The notes: generated from the sequence alone by a model not told the origin. DNA of 64,000 nt from Microbacterium wangchenii (GCF_004564355.1 NZ_CP038266.1:1-64000), one strand, 5' to 3'; shown: positions 42,076 through 52,778, counted from the first letter of the stretch. Numbers and translations are program-made.

Positions 42076-45015
42076 GTGCTGCCGCTCCTTGGCGCGTTCT
42101 TCCTGGTCCCGCTGCTGCTGCCGTGGCTCGTGAAACTCTTGGGCGCCCGCGCCTTCTACGTCGCCGCGCTGCTTCCGGTCGGCGCCTTCGTGCACGCGGC
42201 GATGTCCACGGCCGCCGTCATGCGCGGAGACATTCCGTTCGAGACATACGAGTGGATCCCGGCCCTGGGCATCGAGATCTCGATGCGGATGGACACCCTC
42301 GGCTGGCTGCTCGCGCTCATCGTGACGGGCGTCGGCGCGCTGGTGATGTTCTACTGCCGGTGGTACTTCCGCGGCAAGACGCAGGGAGTCGGGCTGTTCT
42401 CCGCCGTGCTGCTGGCCTTCGCCGGCGCCATGTACGGCCTCGTCCTCACCGACGACATCGTGCTGCTGGTGATGTTCTGGGAGATCACGAGCATCCTGTC
42501 GTACCTGCTCATCGGGTACTACCACGCGCGCGGCGCCAGCCGCCGCGCGGCCCTGCAGGCGCTCCTGGTCACCACGATCGGCGGGCTCGTCATGCTCGTG
42601 GGTGTGGTGCTGCTGGTCGTGGAGACGGGCACGACGAGTCTGTCCGCGATCCTGGAGATGGCCCCCACCGGGGCAACGGTGGATGCCGCGCTGGTGCTGG
42701 TGCTGGTGGGGGCGCTGAGCAAGTCGGCGATCTTCCCCTTCCACTTCTGGCTGCCCGGTGCGATGGCCGCCCCCACACCCGTCAGCGCGTACCTGCACGC
42801 GGCGGCCATGGTGAAGGCGGGCATCTACCTCATCGCCCGCTTCGCCCCCGTGTTCGCGTTCGCCGCGCCGTGGCGCCCCATCGTCATCGCCCTCGGCGTC
42901 TTCACGATGCTCCTGGGCGGGTTCCAGGCCCTGCGCGAGAGCGACCTCAAACGCGTGCTCGCCTTCGGCACGGTCAGCCAGCTGGGCTTCCTCACCGTCG
43001 TGCTGGGCTACGGCACGCAGGAGGCCGCGCTGGCCGGGCTCGCGCTGCTGCTCTCGCACGCGCTGTTCAAGTCGTCGCTGTTCCTGGTCGTCGGCGTCAT
43101 CGACCGTCAGCTCAACACGCGTGACATCGGCGAGCTCAGCGGCGTAGGCCGCCAGGCTCCCGTGCTGGCGACCTTCTCCGTCATCGCGGTAGCGTGCATG
43201 GCCGGAGTTCTCCCGACGATCGGCTTCGTCGCCAAGGAGGGGGTGCTCGCCGCGCTCCTCGAGGAGACGCTGCACGGCGGCGCATGGGCGCTCGTGGCGC
43301 TGCTGGGCGTGATCGCCGGCTCGATCCTGACGGCCGCCTACGGGCTGCGCTTCCTGTGGGGCGCGTTCGCCACCAAGCGCGATGCCGCCGGCGCGCGCCG
43401 CGAGCGCACCGAGTGGCCCGACCCGCCGCTGGGCTTCCTGGGGGCGCCGGTGGTCCTGTCCGCTCTGACCGTCGTCGCAGGCATCGCCACGCCGTGGCTG
43501 GACGCCGTGCTGCAGCCGTACGCCCGCACCGCGGCCCCCGCCAGCCCTGGGATTCCGGCACCGGAGAGCACGCCTCACCTCGCGCTGTGGCACGGATTCG
43601 AACCGGCCCTGTGGATCTCGCTCGGGACGATCGTGCTGGGTGTCGGGGTCTTCCTGCTCACTGCACGCCAGGGTCGCTTCGCCACGATGCGGATGCTGCC
43701 GTTCACGGCCACCGACGTCTACAACGCCACCATCCGTGCGATCGCCCGTCTGGCGGTGTTCACCACCTCGCTCACCCAGCGCGGATCGCTTCCCGTGTAC
43801 GTGGGGACGATCTTCGTCGTCTTCGTCGCGGCCGAGGGGACGGCGCTGCTGTCCGCGCCGGAATGGCGTGCCGACCTGGCCGCGTGGCAGACGCCGGTGC
43901 AGCTCGCCGTGGCACCCGTGATGATCGCCGCGGGGCTCCTGGCCGTCAACGCCCGGAAGCGCTACACCGGCGTCGTGCTCGTCTCGGTCACGGGCCTCGG
44001 CATGGTCGTGCTCTTCGCCACCAGCGGGGCGCCCGACCTCGCCCTCACGCAGATCCTCGTCGAGACGGTCACCCTCGTCGCCTTCGCCCTCGTGCTGCGG
44101 CGCATCCCGGCCCGCATGGGCGAGCACAACGCCTCGGTGTGGCCTATCGCGCGCGCGGTGCTCGCGACCGCGGTCGGGGTGACGATGGCGCTCGTGGCGA
44201 TCGTCGCCACCAGCGCCCGCGTGGAGCGGCCGATCTCGGACTCGTGGCCGATGCTGGCCTATGAGATCGGGCACGGGCAGAACGTCGTCAACGTCGCCCT
44301 CGTCGACCTGCGCGGCTGGGACACCATGGGGGAGCTGTCGGTCCTGATCCTCGCCGCCACCGGCGTCGCGTCACTCGTCTTCGTCACCCACCGCGCCGAC
44401 ACGCTGTCCGATTTCACCGCACCGCTGCCGCGCCTGCGCCGTCGCGTGCGCTCGCCGCTCGTGGAGACGTCCGAAGGCCCGCGCGCGCCGACGCCGGACA
44501 CGCGCCACCAGCCGCAGACGTGGCTGCTGGGCGGTCAGAAGGTGCGCCCGGAGAACCGCTCGATCGTGCTCGAGGTGATCGTGCGCGTCCTGTTCCACTC
44601 GATCATCATCGTGTCGCTGTACCTGCTGTTCGCCGGTCACAACCTGCCCGGCGGCGGGTTCGCCGGCGGCCTGGTGGCGGGGATGGCACTGGTCATGCGG
44701 TACGTCGCGGGCGGGCGCTACGAGCTCGGTGCCGCCGCCCCCGCCGACGCCGGCCGTCTGCTGGGGGCCGGCATGACCCTGGCGGCGGCGTGCGCCGTGG
44801 TGCCGCTGTTCTTCGGCGAGGCGCCGCTGACGAGTGCCTTCATCGAGACCACGCTCCCCGTCATCGGGCATGTCGAGTTCGTCACCTCCACGATCTTCGA
44901 CGTCGGGGTCTACCTCGTCGTGATCGGGCTCGTGCTCGATGTGCTCCGCAGCCTCGGCGCCGAGGTCGACCGCCAGAGCCAGGAGCTGCGCGACCGCGAG
45001 GCGGTGGCCGGATGA
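42076..45015 (+). CDS. mrpA: Na+/H+ antiporter subunit A fused to subunit B (MrpA-MrpB)
   Basis: 979-residue membrane protein of the Mrp (Mnh) multi-subunit cation/proton antiporter, which is related to complex I. About 1-800 is MrpA: NuoL-like core with SKSAIFPFHFWLPGAM near 215-230, VSAYLHAAAMVKAGIY near 236-251, then the MrpA-specific and DUF4040-like C-terminal parts. From about 825 a MrpB domain follows (ENRSIVLEVIVRVLFHS, HNLPGGGFAGGLVAG). I start at GTG 42076 because GAGGAGGG precedes it and the product begins at the first helix. First of six coupled genes, so the operon encodes all seven subunits. Confidence 0.94.
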   Translation: MLPLLGAFFLVPLLLPWLVKLLGARAFYVAALLPVGAFVHAAMSTAAVMRGDIPFETYEWIPALGIEISMRMDTLGWLLALIVTGVGALVMFYCRWYFRGKTQGVGLFSAVLLAFAGAMYGLVLTDDIVLLVMFWEITSILSYLLIGYYHARGASRRAALQALLVTTIGGLVMLVGVVLLVVETGTTSLSAILEMAPTGATVDAALVLVLVGALSKSAIFPFHFWLPGAMAAPTPVSAYLHAAAMVKAGIYLIARFAPVFAFAAPWRPIVIALGVFTMLLGGFQALRESDLKRVLAFGTVSQLGFLTVVLGYGTQEAALAGLALLLSHALFKSSLFLVVGVIDRQLNTRDIGELSGVGRQAPVLATFSVIAVACMAGVLPTIGFVAKEGVLAALLEETLHGGAWALVALLGVIAGSILTAAYGLRFLWGAFATKRDAAGARRERTEWPDPPLGFLGAPVVLSALTVVAGIATPWLDAVLQPYARTAAPASPGIPAPESTPHLALWHGFEPALWISLGTIVLGVGVFLLTARQGRFATMRMLPFTATDVYNATIRAIARLAVFTTSLTQRGSLPVYVGTIFVVFVAAEGTALLSAPEWRADLAAWQTPVQLAVAPVMIAAGLLAVNARKRYTGVVLVSVTGLGMVVLFATSGAPDLALTQILVETVTLVAFALVLRRIPARMGEHNASVWPIARAVLATAVGVTMALVAIVATSARVERPISDSWPMLAYEIGHGQNVVNVALVDLRGWDTMGELSVLILAATGVASLVFVTHRADTLSDFTAPLPRLRRRVRSPLVETSEGPRAPTPDTRHQPQTWLLGGQKVRPENRSIVLEVIVRVLFHSIIIVSLYLLFAGHNLPGGGFAGGLVAGMALVMRYVAGGRYELGAAAPADAGRLLGAGMTLAAACAVVPLFFGEAPLTSAFIETTLPVIGHVEFVTSTIFDVGVYLVVIGLVLDVLRSLGAEVDRQSQELRDREAVAG

Positions 45016-45557
45016 CCGCGTCGCTGGTGCTCATCGTGATCATGGCCGTGCTCTTCGCGGGCGGCGTGTACGCGATGCTCGAACGCAGCCTCACGCGCGT
45101 GCTCATCGGCTTCCTGCTGCTGGGCAACGCCGCCAACCTGCTGCTGCTGATCGTCATGGGCGACCCGGGCGCGGCGCCGTTCTACGGCGCCTCCGACGAC
45201 GCGGATGCGGTGTCCGACCCGCTCCCGCAGGCCCTGACCCTCACGGCCATCGTCATCACCTTCGCCGTGTCGGCGTTCCTGCTCGCCCTCATCTACCGCT
45301 CGTGGCAGCTCGGCCAGGCCGACACCGTGCAGGACGACGCCGAGGACGTCGCCATCCGGGAGCGCCCCAGCGACGAAGACGCCATGGACGTCGAGGTCGA
45401 GGAGGAGGACGACGACGCCACCACCGACTTCGTGGGAACCGAGGCCGCCCCCATCCGCCTGCTGCGCAGCGACGACGTGACCGCCATCCGCGATGACGCC
45501 CCCGCCGACCGGCCCTACCGCCGCACCCGTGCGGACGAGGACGGTGACGACCGATGA
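45012..45557 (+). CDS. mrpC: Na+/H+ antiporter subunit C with long acidic tail
   Basis: 181 residues, NuoK-like. Three transmembrane helices (about 4-24, 28-50, 78-98) with the family stretch LIGFLLLGNAANLLLL and DPLPQALTLTAIVITFAVSAF. After about residue 105 a strongly acidic cytoplasmic extension of some 75 residues follows (DVEVEEEDDDATTDF), longer than the usual MrpC of about 110-120 residues. ATG overlaps the mrpA stop by four bases. Confidence 0.93.
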   Translation: MTASLVLIVIMAVLFAGGVYAMLERSLTRVLIGFLLLGNAANLLLLIVMGDPGAAPFYGASDDADAVSDPLPQALTLTAIVITFAVSAFLLALIYRSWQLGQADTVQDDAEDVAIRERPSDEDAMDVEVEEEDDDATTDFVGTEAAPIRLLRSDDVTAIRDDAPADRPYRRTRADEDGDDR

Positions 45558-47110
45558 GCACGCTGGTTCCGCTGCTGGTCACCCTGCCGCTGCTGGGGGC
45601 CGGGATGGCGCTCATCGCCGGACGCCACCGCAAGACCCAGGTGGCGGTGTCGGTGACGACCCTGAGCGCGACGCTCGCGATCGCCCTCGTGCTGCTGTTC
45701 GCCGTGGACGCCTCCGACCAGCCCCTCGCCGTGTCGGTCGGCGGCTGGCCGATCCCGCTGGGGATCGTGCTGTACGTGGACCGCCTCGCCGCCCTCCTCG
45801 TCGTCATCTCCAGCGTCGTGCTGCTGGCGGTGCTGCTGTTCTCGGTCGGCCAGGGCGCAGCCGACGGAGACGACGACACCCCGGTGTCGATCTTCCACCC
45901 CTCGTACCTGATCCTGTCGGCGGGCATCTTCACCGCCTTCATCGCCGGCGACCTGTTCAACCTCTACGTCGGCTTCGAGATCCTGCTCGTGGCCTCGTAC
46001 GTGCTCATCACGCTGGGAAGCACGGAGTCGCGCATCCGCACGGGCGTCGTCTACATCGTGGTGTCGCTGGTGTCCTCCATCCTGTTCCTGGCCGCCATCG
46101 CGATGATCTACGGCGCGCTGGGCACCGTGAACATGGCGCAGCTGTCGGATCGCATGGGCGAACTGCCGCCGGATGTGCAGCTCGTCCTGCACCTCATGCT
46201 GCTGCTGGCCTTCAGCATCAAGGCGGCCGTCTTCCCCCTGTCGTTCTGGCTGCCCGACTCCTACCCGACGGCGCCGGCCCCCGTCACGGCGGTGTTCGCG
46301 GGCCTGCTGACCAAGGTCGGCGTGTACGCCCTGATCCGCACCGAGACGCAGATCTTCCGTGACAGCGACGTCAACTTCATGCTCATGATCGTGGCGCTGG
46401 CCACCATGATCGTCGGCGTGCTCGGCGCCCTCGCACAGGCCGAGCTCAAACGCATCCTGTCGTTCACGCTCGTCAGCCACATCGGCTACATGGTCTTCGG
46501 GCTCGCGATCGCCACGCCGGCCGCGATCGGCGCGACGATCTACTACACCGTGCACCACATCGTCGTGCAGACGACGCTCTTCCTGGCGATCGGGCTCATC
46601 GAGCGGCGCGCGGGGAGCACGTCAATCCTGCGCGTGCGGGGCCTCATGCGCGCAGCCCCCGTCATCGCGGTGCTGTACTTCATCCCCGCGATCAACCTCG
46701 GCGGGCTGCCGCCCTTCTCGGGCTTCATCGGCAAGTACGGCCTGTTCGACGCGGCGGCCGAGGTCGGCTCGCCCATCATGATCGTGCTGATCGTGGGCGG
46801 CATCGTGACCTCGCTCCTGACGCTGTACGCGCTCATGCGCGCCTGGAACCTCGCGTTCTGGCGCGAAGAGGAGGACTCGGCCGAGACCGAGGCCCGCATC
46901 GACTACCTGGGATCGGCCCCCGCCGCCGGCATCCAGACCGAACGGCGCGTCATCCCGCGCATCATGACCGCCGCGACGGCCGGGATGGTGGTCGTCACGA
47001 TCGCGCTGACGGTCTTCGCCGGCCCGCTCTACGCCGTGTGCGCGCGCGTGGGCGAGACGCTGCTGCAGCCCATCTCCGTCGTCCAGGTCGAGCAGGGGGT
47101 GGAGGAATGA
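45554..47110 (+). CDS. mrpD: Na+/H+ antiporter subunit D
   Basis: 518 residues, NuoM/N-like proton-pumping subunit with about fourteen helices. Typical motifs: FEILLVASYVLITLGS near 142-157, SIKAAVFPLSFWLPDSYPTAPAPVTAVFAG near 220-249 (split here by description only) and LKRILSFTLVSHIGYM near 298-313. Starts ATGA over the mrpC stop and its stop overlaps mrpE in the same way. Confidence 0.95.
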   Translation: MSTLVPLLVTLPLLGAGMALIAGRHRKTQVAVSVTTLSATLAIALVLLFAVDASDQPLAVSVGGWPIPLGIVLYVDRLAALLVVISSVVLLAVLLFSVGQGAADGDDDTPVSIFHPSYLILSAGIFTAFIAGDLFNLYVGFEILLVASYVLITLGSTESRIRTGVVYIVVSLVSSILFLAAIAMIYGALGTVNMAQLSDRMGELPPDVQLVLHLMLLLAFSIKAAVFPLSFWLPDSYPTAPAPVTAVFAGLLTKVGVYALIRTETQIFRDSDVNFMLMIVALATMIVGVLGALAQAELKRILSFTLVSHIGYMVFGLAIATPAAIGATIYYTVHHIVVQTTLFLAIGLIERRAGSTSILRVRGLMRAAPVIAVLYFIPAINLGGLPPFSGFIGKYGLFDAAAEVGSPIMIVLIVGGIVTSLLTLYALMRAWNLAFWREEEDSAETEARIDYLGSAPAAGIQTERRVIPRIMTAATAGMVVVTIALTVFAGPLYAVCARVGETLLQPISVVQVEQGVEE

Positions 47111-47703
47111 AGCACGACGCCCGCACCCTCCTGCACCTGCTGTGGCGGCAGCTGCCGTTCTTCGTGTGGCTGATCGCGCTGTGGATGCTGCTGTGGGGAC
47201 AGTTCACCGTGGTGTCGTTCCTGACCGGCCTGGTCGCCGCGATCGCGGTGACGCGCGTGTTCCGCCTCCCGCCCGTGGAGCTGTCGGGGCGGCTGAACTT
47301 CTGGTACGGCCTGGTCTTCGTCGTGACCTTCCTCACCGACGTCGTGCGGGGCTCGCTCATCGTGGCCGCGCAGGTCCTGGACTTCCGTCGCCAGCCGGGC
47401 GCGGCGATCATCGCCGTTCCCTTGCGCACGGACGACGACCTGATCATGACCCACGTCGGGGTCACGGCATCCCTCATCCCCGGCTCCCTCATCGTGGAGG
47501 CCGACCGTGACCGCCGCATCCTCTACCTGCACGTGATCGGCGTGCGCTCGGACGAGGACGTCGAGAAGCAGCGCGCCGCGGTGCTGCTGTTCGAGCGGCG
47601 CATCGTGCGTGCGGTCGGCTCGCGCGCGCAGCTGGCCCAGGTGGAGTCGGCCACGGACACGCGACGCACGGCGCCGCCCGCCCCGATGGGAGGCGTCGCA
47701 TGA
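47107..47703 (+). CDS. mrpE: Na+/H+ antiporter subunit E
   Basis: 198 residues. Two to three N-terminal helices (FFVWLIALWMLLWGQF near 18-33) followed by the conserved cytoplasmic MrpE domain: RTDDDLIMTHVGVTASLIPGS and a late ILYLHVIG. Starts with ATG 47107 after GGAGGA inside the end of mrpD; ends on mrpF (ATGA). Confidence 0.94.
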   Translation: MKHDARTLLHLLWRQLPFFVWLIALWMLLWGQFTVVSFLTGLVAAIAVTRVFRLPPVELSGRLNFWYGLVFVVTFLTDVVRGSLIVAAQVLDFRRQPGAAIIAVPLRTDDDLIMTHVGVTASLIPGSLIVEADRDRRILYLHVIGVRSDEDVEKQRAAVLLFERRIVRAVGSRAQLAQVESATDTRRTAPPAPMGGVA

Positions 47704-47969
47704 ACGTCGTGCTGATCGCGGTCTTCGTCGTCTTCACCGTCGCGGCGATCCTCACGCTGTGGCGCATCGTCATCGGCCCCTCGATCCTGGACCGGGCCGT
47801 GGCATCCGACGTGCTGCTGACCGAGGTGCTGTGCGTGCTGGGCGCGGAGATGGCGATCAACCAGCACACGCGCTCCCTCCCGATCATGCTGATCATCGCG
47901 GCCGTCGGCGTCTTCGGGTCGGTCTCCATCGCGCGGTTCGTCGCGAGGAAGGACAACACCGAGCGATGA
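47700..47969 (+). CDS. mrpF: Na+/H+ antiporter subunit F
   Basis: 89 residues, three helices, MrpF/PhaF family. Typical WRIVIGPSILDRAVASDVLL near 21-40. Four-base overlaps with mrpE and mrpG. Confidence 0.93.
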   Translation: MNVVLIAVFVVFTVAAILTLWRIVIGPSILDRAVASDVLLTEVLCVLGAEMAINQHTRSLPIMLIIAAVGVFGSVSIARFVARKDNTER

Positions 47970-48367
47970 ACGCCTTCGCCGCCCTCGGCACCGATGTCGC
48001 CGCCAGCCCGCTCCAGGCGTGGCTGGACGGCATCGCCCTCGTCCTCATCCTCTTCGGCGCGCTGCTGTGCCTGGTCGCCGGCATCGGCGTGCTGCGGTTC
48101 CGCGACGTGCCGGCGCGCCTGCACGCGGCGACCAAGCCGCAGGTGCTCGGCCTCATCGTGATCTGCCTCGCGATCGCGCTGTCGCTGCGGTCGTGGCCGG
48201 TCGTCGCGTTCCTCATCCCGGTCGTGCTGTTCCAGCTGGCCACCGCCCCGCTGTCGGCGCACATGGTGGGGCGACAGGCGTACCGCAACGAGACGATCGA
48301 CCGCACGAGCCTGTATATCGACGAGCTGCGCGGCGAGAAGGAGACCCCGCCCGCCTCCGGCGGCTGA
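47966..48367 (+). CDS. mrpG: Na+/H+ antiporter subunit G
   Basis: 133 residues, three helices, MrpG/PhaG family, with the family motif GVLRFRDVPARLHAATKPQ near 41-59. The C-terminal 30 residues are polar. ATG overlaps the mrpF stop. Last gene of the operon; its stop codon lies in a hairpin shared with the convergent yhgE-like gene. Confidence 0.93.
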   Translation: MNAFAALGTDVAASPLQAWLDGIALVLILFGALLCLVAGIGVLRFRDVPARLHAATKPQVLGLIVICLAIALSLRSWPVVAFLIPVVLFQLATAPLSAHMVGRQAYRNETIDRTSLYIDELRGEKETPPASGG

Positions 48368-48383
48368 CCCGTGGCGGTCAGCC
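48362..48383. terminator. Stop-codon hairpin between mrpG and the YhgE/Pip gene
   Basis: GGCTGACC (48362-48369) pairs perfectly with GGTCAGCC (48376-48383) over a 6-nt loop. Each arm contains the stop codon of one of the two convergent genes (TGA of mrpG at 48365-48367; TGA of the minus-strand gene at 48378-48380). Confidence 0.55.
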
Positions 48384-50231
48384 GAAGATGCTCGGCTGCA
48401 GGTCCGCGAGCGTGCGCCGTCGCGTGATGCGCGCTACGCCCACCGCCGACAGCACGAGCCCGGCGATGAGCCAGATCGCCAGGACGCCGAGGTCGAGCCA
48501 CACCCGCGAGAGGCTGCCGCCGTACATCAGCTGCCGCATCCCGTCCACGACGTAGGACATGGGCAGGACGTGGTGCGCGGCGGCGAGCGGCCCTGGCAGC
48601 GTCTGCCACGGGAACGTGCCGCCGGCCGAGACCAGTTGCACCACCATCAGAACCAGTCCGAGGAACTCGCCCACCTCCCCGAACCACACGTTCAGCGCCA
48701 GCACGATCGCGGCGTATGTCGCGGTGGCGGCGACCAGCAGGCCGAGCGTGGGCAGCGGGTTGGCGAAGGAGAACCGCAGCGCGAAGGCGAGCACGGTGAA
48801 CAGCCCCAGCATCTGCACCGCGCCGAACATCGCCGGGGTCAGCCATCCTGCCAGCGTCACCCGCACGGGGGCGCGCAGTGCCGTGACCGCGCGGCGCGAG
48901 ATCGGCTTGACGATCAGGAACAGCGAGTAGATGCCGATCCAGCCCGCCAGCGCCGCGAAGAACGGCGCGAGGCCCGCGCCGTAGTTCTGCGCCTGGGCCA
49001 GGTCGCTCGTGGACACCGACACCGGGTCGGACAGCGTCGCGGCCTGCGCCACCCGGGTGTCCTCGTCGCTTTCGGGGATCTGGCCGGCACCCTCGGCCAG
49101 GCCGGTCTGCAGTTCGGTGGCACCGGCCAGCAGCTCGGCGGTACCGGGCCCGAGCCGGGCTGCGCCGTCGTTGAGCTCCGCGGCTCCGGCGGCCGCCGAC
49201 GCCGTCCCCTCGGCCAGTCGCGCGCTCCCCTCGGCCAGCTGAGCGGCTCCGGCGGCGACCTCCTGCGCGCCGGCGTTGAGCTCGTCGATCCGGCCGACCG
49301 CGCCCTGGACACGGCTGTTGGCCGCGTCGAGCAGTTCGCCGACGGGGTCGAGGGCGGTGAGGATCCGCGCCGTCTCGGCGGGGTCCACTCCCGCGGCCGT
49401 CAGCGCCTGTGCGATGTCGTTGCGGGCGGTGGGCAGCTGCGCGACGGCCCCCGCGGATACCGCGCCGAGCTCGTCCGCGATCCGGTCGAGTTCGGCCGTA
49501 CCGCCCGCCACGCGCCCGGCGCCGGCGCTCAGCTCACCCGCCCCGCCGCTCAGCTGCGCGGCACCATTCCGCAGCTCCGCCGTGCCGGCGGCCAGGCTCG
49601 CGGCGCCGGCGGCGAGCTGCTCGGCGCCCGAGCGCGCGGTGCCCAGCCCGTCCACCAGCTCCTGGGCTCCGGTGGCCGCATCCGAGATCTTGACGCGGAT
49701 GGTCTGCAGGTCGGCCAGGAGCGTCAGGCCCGCCTCATCGATGACTTTGGTCACGATGTCCGCCTGAATGCGCTCCACCGCCTGCGACCCGATCGTGGAG
49801 GCGAGGTAGTTGTTGGCGTCGTCGGTGCGCAGCTGGATCTCGGCCTTCTTCGGCTCGGAGGAGGAGATGGAGGCGATCGCTGCGGAGAAGTCGGCGGGGA
49901 TCACGATGACGAAGTCGAAGCGCCCGGACGCGAGACCGCGTTCCGCCTCCGCCGACCCGACGCGGCGCCAGTCGAAGGTGTTGCTCGCCAGCAGCTCCTG
50001 AGCGACCTCGTCGCCGTAGCTGCGCTCCGCGCCGTTGACGCTCGCGCCGGTGTCGTCGACGACGATCGCGGCGGGGATCTCGGCGAGCTTCCCGTACGGG
50101 TCCTGATTGGCCCACAGGTACAGCCCGCCGTACAGGATGGGCACGAACAGCAGCGCGATGAGCGCGAGGAACAGCATCGGCGTGGACACGAGGCGACGCA
50201 GCTCGGCATGGATGATCTGAGGGATCTTCAT
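48378..50231 (-). CDS. YhgE/Pip domain membrane protein (ABC-2 type)
   Basis: 617 residues. One N-terminal helix (MLFLALIALLFVPILYGGLYLW near 19-40), a large extracytoplasmic region of about 360 residues with many Ala/Gly/Leu heptad-like repeats (TAELRNGAAQLSGGAGEL type, about 190-380), and five C-terminal helices of ABC-2 permease type (about 415-605). YhgE/Pip proteins include phage infection protein and parts of ESX-type or heme/antimicrobial export systems; the transported material is unknown. ATG overlaps the stop of the degenerate ABC ATPase upstream (ATGA), so the two work together. Confidence 0.88.
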   Translation of the reverse strand: MKIPQIIHAELRRLVSTPMLFLALIALLFVPILYGGLYLWANQDPYGKLAEIPAAIVVDDTGASVNGAERSYGDEVAQELLASNTFDWRRVGSAEAERGLASGRFDFVIVIPADFSAAIASISSSEPKKAEIQLRTDDANNYLASTIGSQAVERIQADIVTKVIDEAGLTLLADLQTIRVKISDAATGAQELVDGLGTARSGAEQLAAGAASLAAGTAELRNGAAQLSGGAGELSAGAGRVAGGTAELDRIADELGAVSAGAVAQLPTARNDIAQALTAAGVDPAETARILTALDPVGELLDAANSRVQGAVGRIDELNAGAQEVAAGAAQLAEGSARLAEGTASAAAGAAELNDGAARLGPGTAELLAGATELQTGLAEGAGQIPESDEDTRVAQAATLSDPVSVSTSDLAQAQNYGAGLAPFFAALAGWIGIYSLFLIVKPISRRAVTALRAPVRVTLAGWLTPAMFGAVQMLGLFTVLAFALRFSFANPLPTLGLLVAATATYAAIVLALNVWFGEVGEFLGLVLMVVQLVSAGGTFPWQTLPGPLAAAHHVLPMSYVVDGMRQLMYGGSLSRVWLDLGVLAIWLIAGLVLSAVGVARITRRRTLADLQPSIFG

Positions 50232-51016
50232 GATGATCCGTCCGTCGTGTCGGGTTCGGCACCAGGATCGGCGGCGCGCCCGCCCCGCGGGCGGCGACGG
50301 TGGCGCAGCGGGCGGGTGTCGGCCTCGGCGGGAGGAGCGACGGGATCGGCCGCTCGGTCGGCCGCGTGACCGCCCGCCTCACCCGCTTCGGAATCGGCCG
50401 CATGAATGGCCTCGTGAGGGGGGTCGCCGGCGTCGCCGAGGACCAGATGCGCGGGCACCCCGGCGATGGCCAGCACCGCGTAGTCGCGCGCGGCGAAGTC
50501 CTCGACGATGCGCCACCACGCGCGCGGATCGCCGCCGTGCCGATCCGGCGAGACCAGCACGAGCCCCTCCACGTCGGGTCGCAGGGCGGCGCACTCGAGC
50601 ACGATGCGGATCCGTGCCGCCGGCTCGATGTCGCCCACGGGGGTGGAGGCGAGGTCGCCGAACCCCTGCTCGTCCAGCCAGTGCCGGGCCCGGAACGGCG
50701 TCGGCGGGCGCCCGGCGAACATGAGCTCCTCGGCGACCATGCCCGCCACCGACACGTTGGGCTCGGGCTCGGAGATCTCGGGCGCGTCCACGAGGGCCAC
50801 CCGCCGGCGCAGCATCCGTGCATCCGGCGCGCCGTCGATCAGGACCGTGCCGGCGCCCGGCCGCATCCGTCCGGACGCCAGGAGGCCCAGCACCGTCGGC
50901 CGCTGTTCGGTCTCGGCGATCACACGCGTGGCCCGCGCGGACTCGTACGTCAGGGACGTCTCGGGCAGGGCGCGCCCGTTGCGCCCCTGGCTGACCCCGC
51001 GCAGTTCGATCCTCAT
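50228..51016 (-). CDS. Degenerate ABC-ATPase-like protein
   Basis: 262 residues. The fold order of an ABC nucleotide-binding domain is recognisable: N-terminal strand IELRGVSQGRNG, then GTVLIDGAPDARMLRRRVALVD (D-loop to Q-loop region) and the helical domain. But the Walker A position reads ETEQRPTVLGLLAS with no GxxGxGKST, the signature region reads VGDIEPAARIRIVLECAAL, and Walker B reads LVLVSPDRHGG with no DE. ATP hydrolysis is therefore unlikely. The last 60 residues are a low-complexity Arg/Ala/Asp tail. Coupled to the YhgE/Pip membrane protein, which otherwise lacks an ATPase here. Confidence 0.78.
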   Translation of the reverse strand: MRIELRGVSQGRNGRALPETSLTYESARATRVIAETEQRPTVLGLLASGRMRPGAGTVLIDGAPDARMLRRRVALVDAPEISEPEPNVSVAGMVAEELMFAGRPPTPFRARHWLDEQGFGDLASTPVGDIEPAARIRIVLECAALRPDVEGLVLVSPDRHGGDPRAWWRIVEDFAARDYAVLAIAGVPAHLVLGDAGDPPHEAIHAADSEAGEAGGHAADRAADPVAPPAEADTRPLRHRRRPRGGRAADPGAEPDTTDGSS

Positions 51017-51132
51017 GAGGCCTCCGCCCGGTCAGGGGCAGAGTACCTGCGCGTCGCGGCCGTGTCTCGGGCCCTTCGGCCCGGTGCGGTGGTGCAGCGA
51101 TCGTGGCCGGCGCGGACGCGCCGGCGGAGGCG

Positions 51133-52662
<1,530 letters not shown>

Positions 52663-52732
52663 TCACATCCCGGGCGGATGTGGACGAGCGGGGTCAACCC
52701 GCAAGGCCCTCAGCCAGGGGTCGTTACTCGAT

Positions 52733-52778
52733 TGTTACCGCTCACATGCTGGCGCAGAGCGAAATGTGAAGGCTAACA
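52733..52778. promoter_or_regulatory. Two LacI-type operators before the YtfQ-like operon
   Basis: TGTTACCGCTCACA (52733-52746) and TGTGAAGGCTAACA (52765-52778) both fit the actinobacterial LacI-family pattern TGTTAnCGnTnACA and are inverted relative to each other: the 15-mers at 52733-52747 and 52764-52778 are complementary at 12 of 15 positions. A TAACAT -10 candidate (52774-52779) overlaps the second site. Regulation by the LacI gene at 59127 is inferred. The rest of the 276-bp gap to argG holds no gene. Confidence 0.72.

Noticed and set aside
42022..44274. 750-residue minus-strand frame antisense to mrpA
   Set aside because: Composition is His/Arg/Glu shadow sequence; mrpA on the plus strand is certain.
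49100..49700. Repetitive region in the YhgE/Pip gene as a DNA tandem repeat or CRISPR-like array
   Set aside because: The repetition is at protein level (Ala/Gly/Leu heptads); the DNA units are irregular, without constant repeats and spacers.
48906..50369. Long plus-strand frames antisense to the YhgE/Pip gene
   Set aside because: They mirror the Ala/Gly repeats of the real gene and lack start signals and domains.
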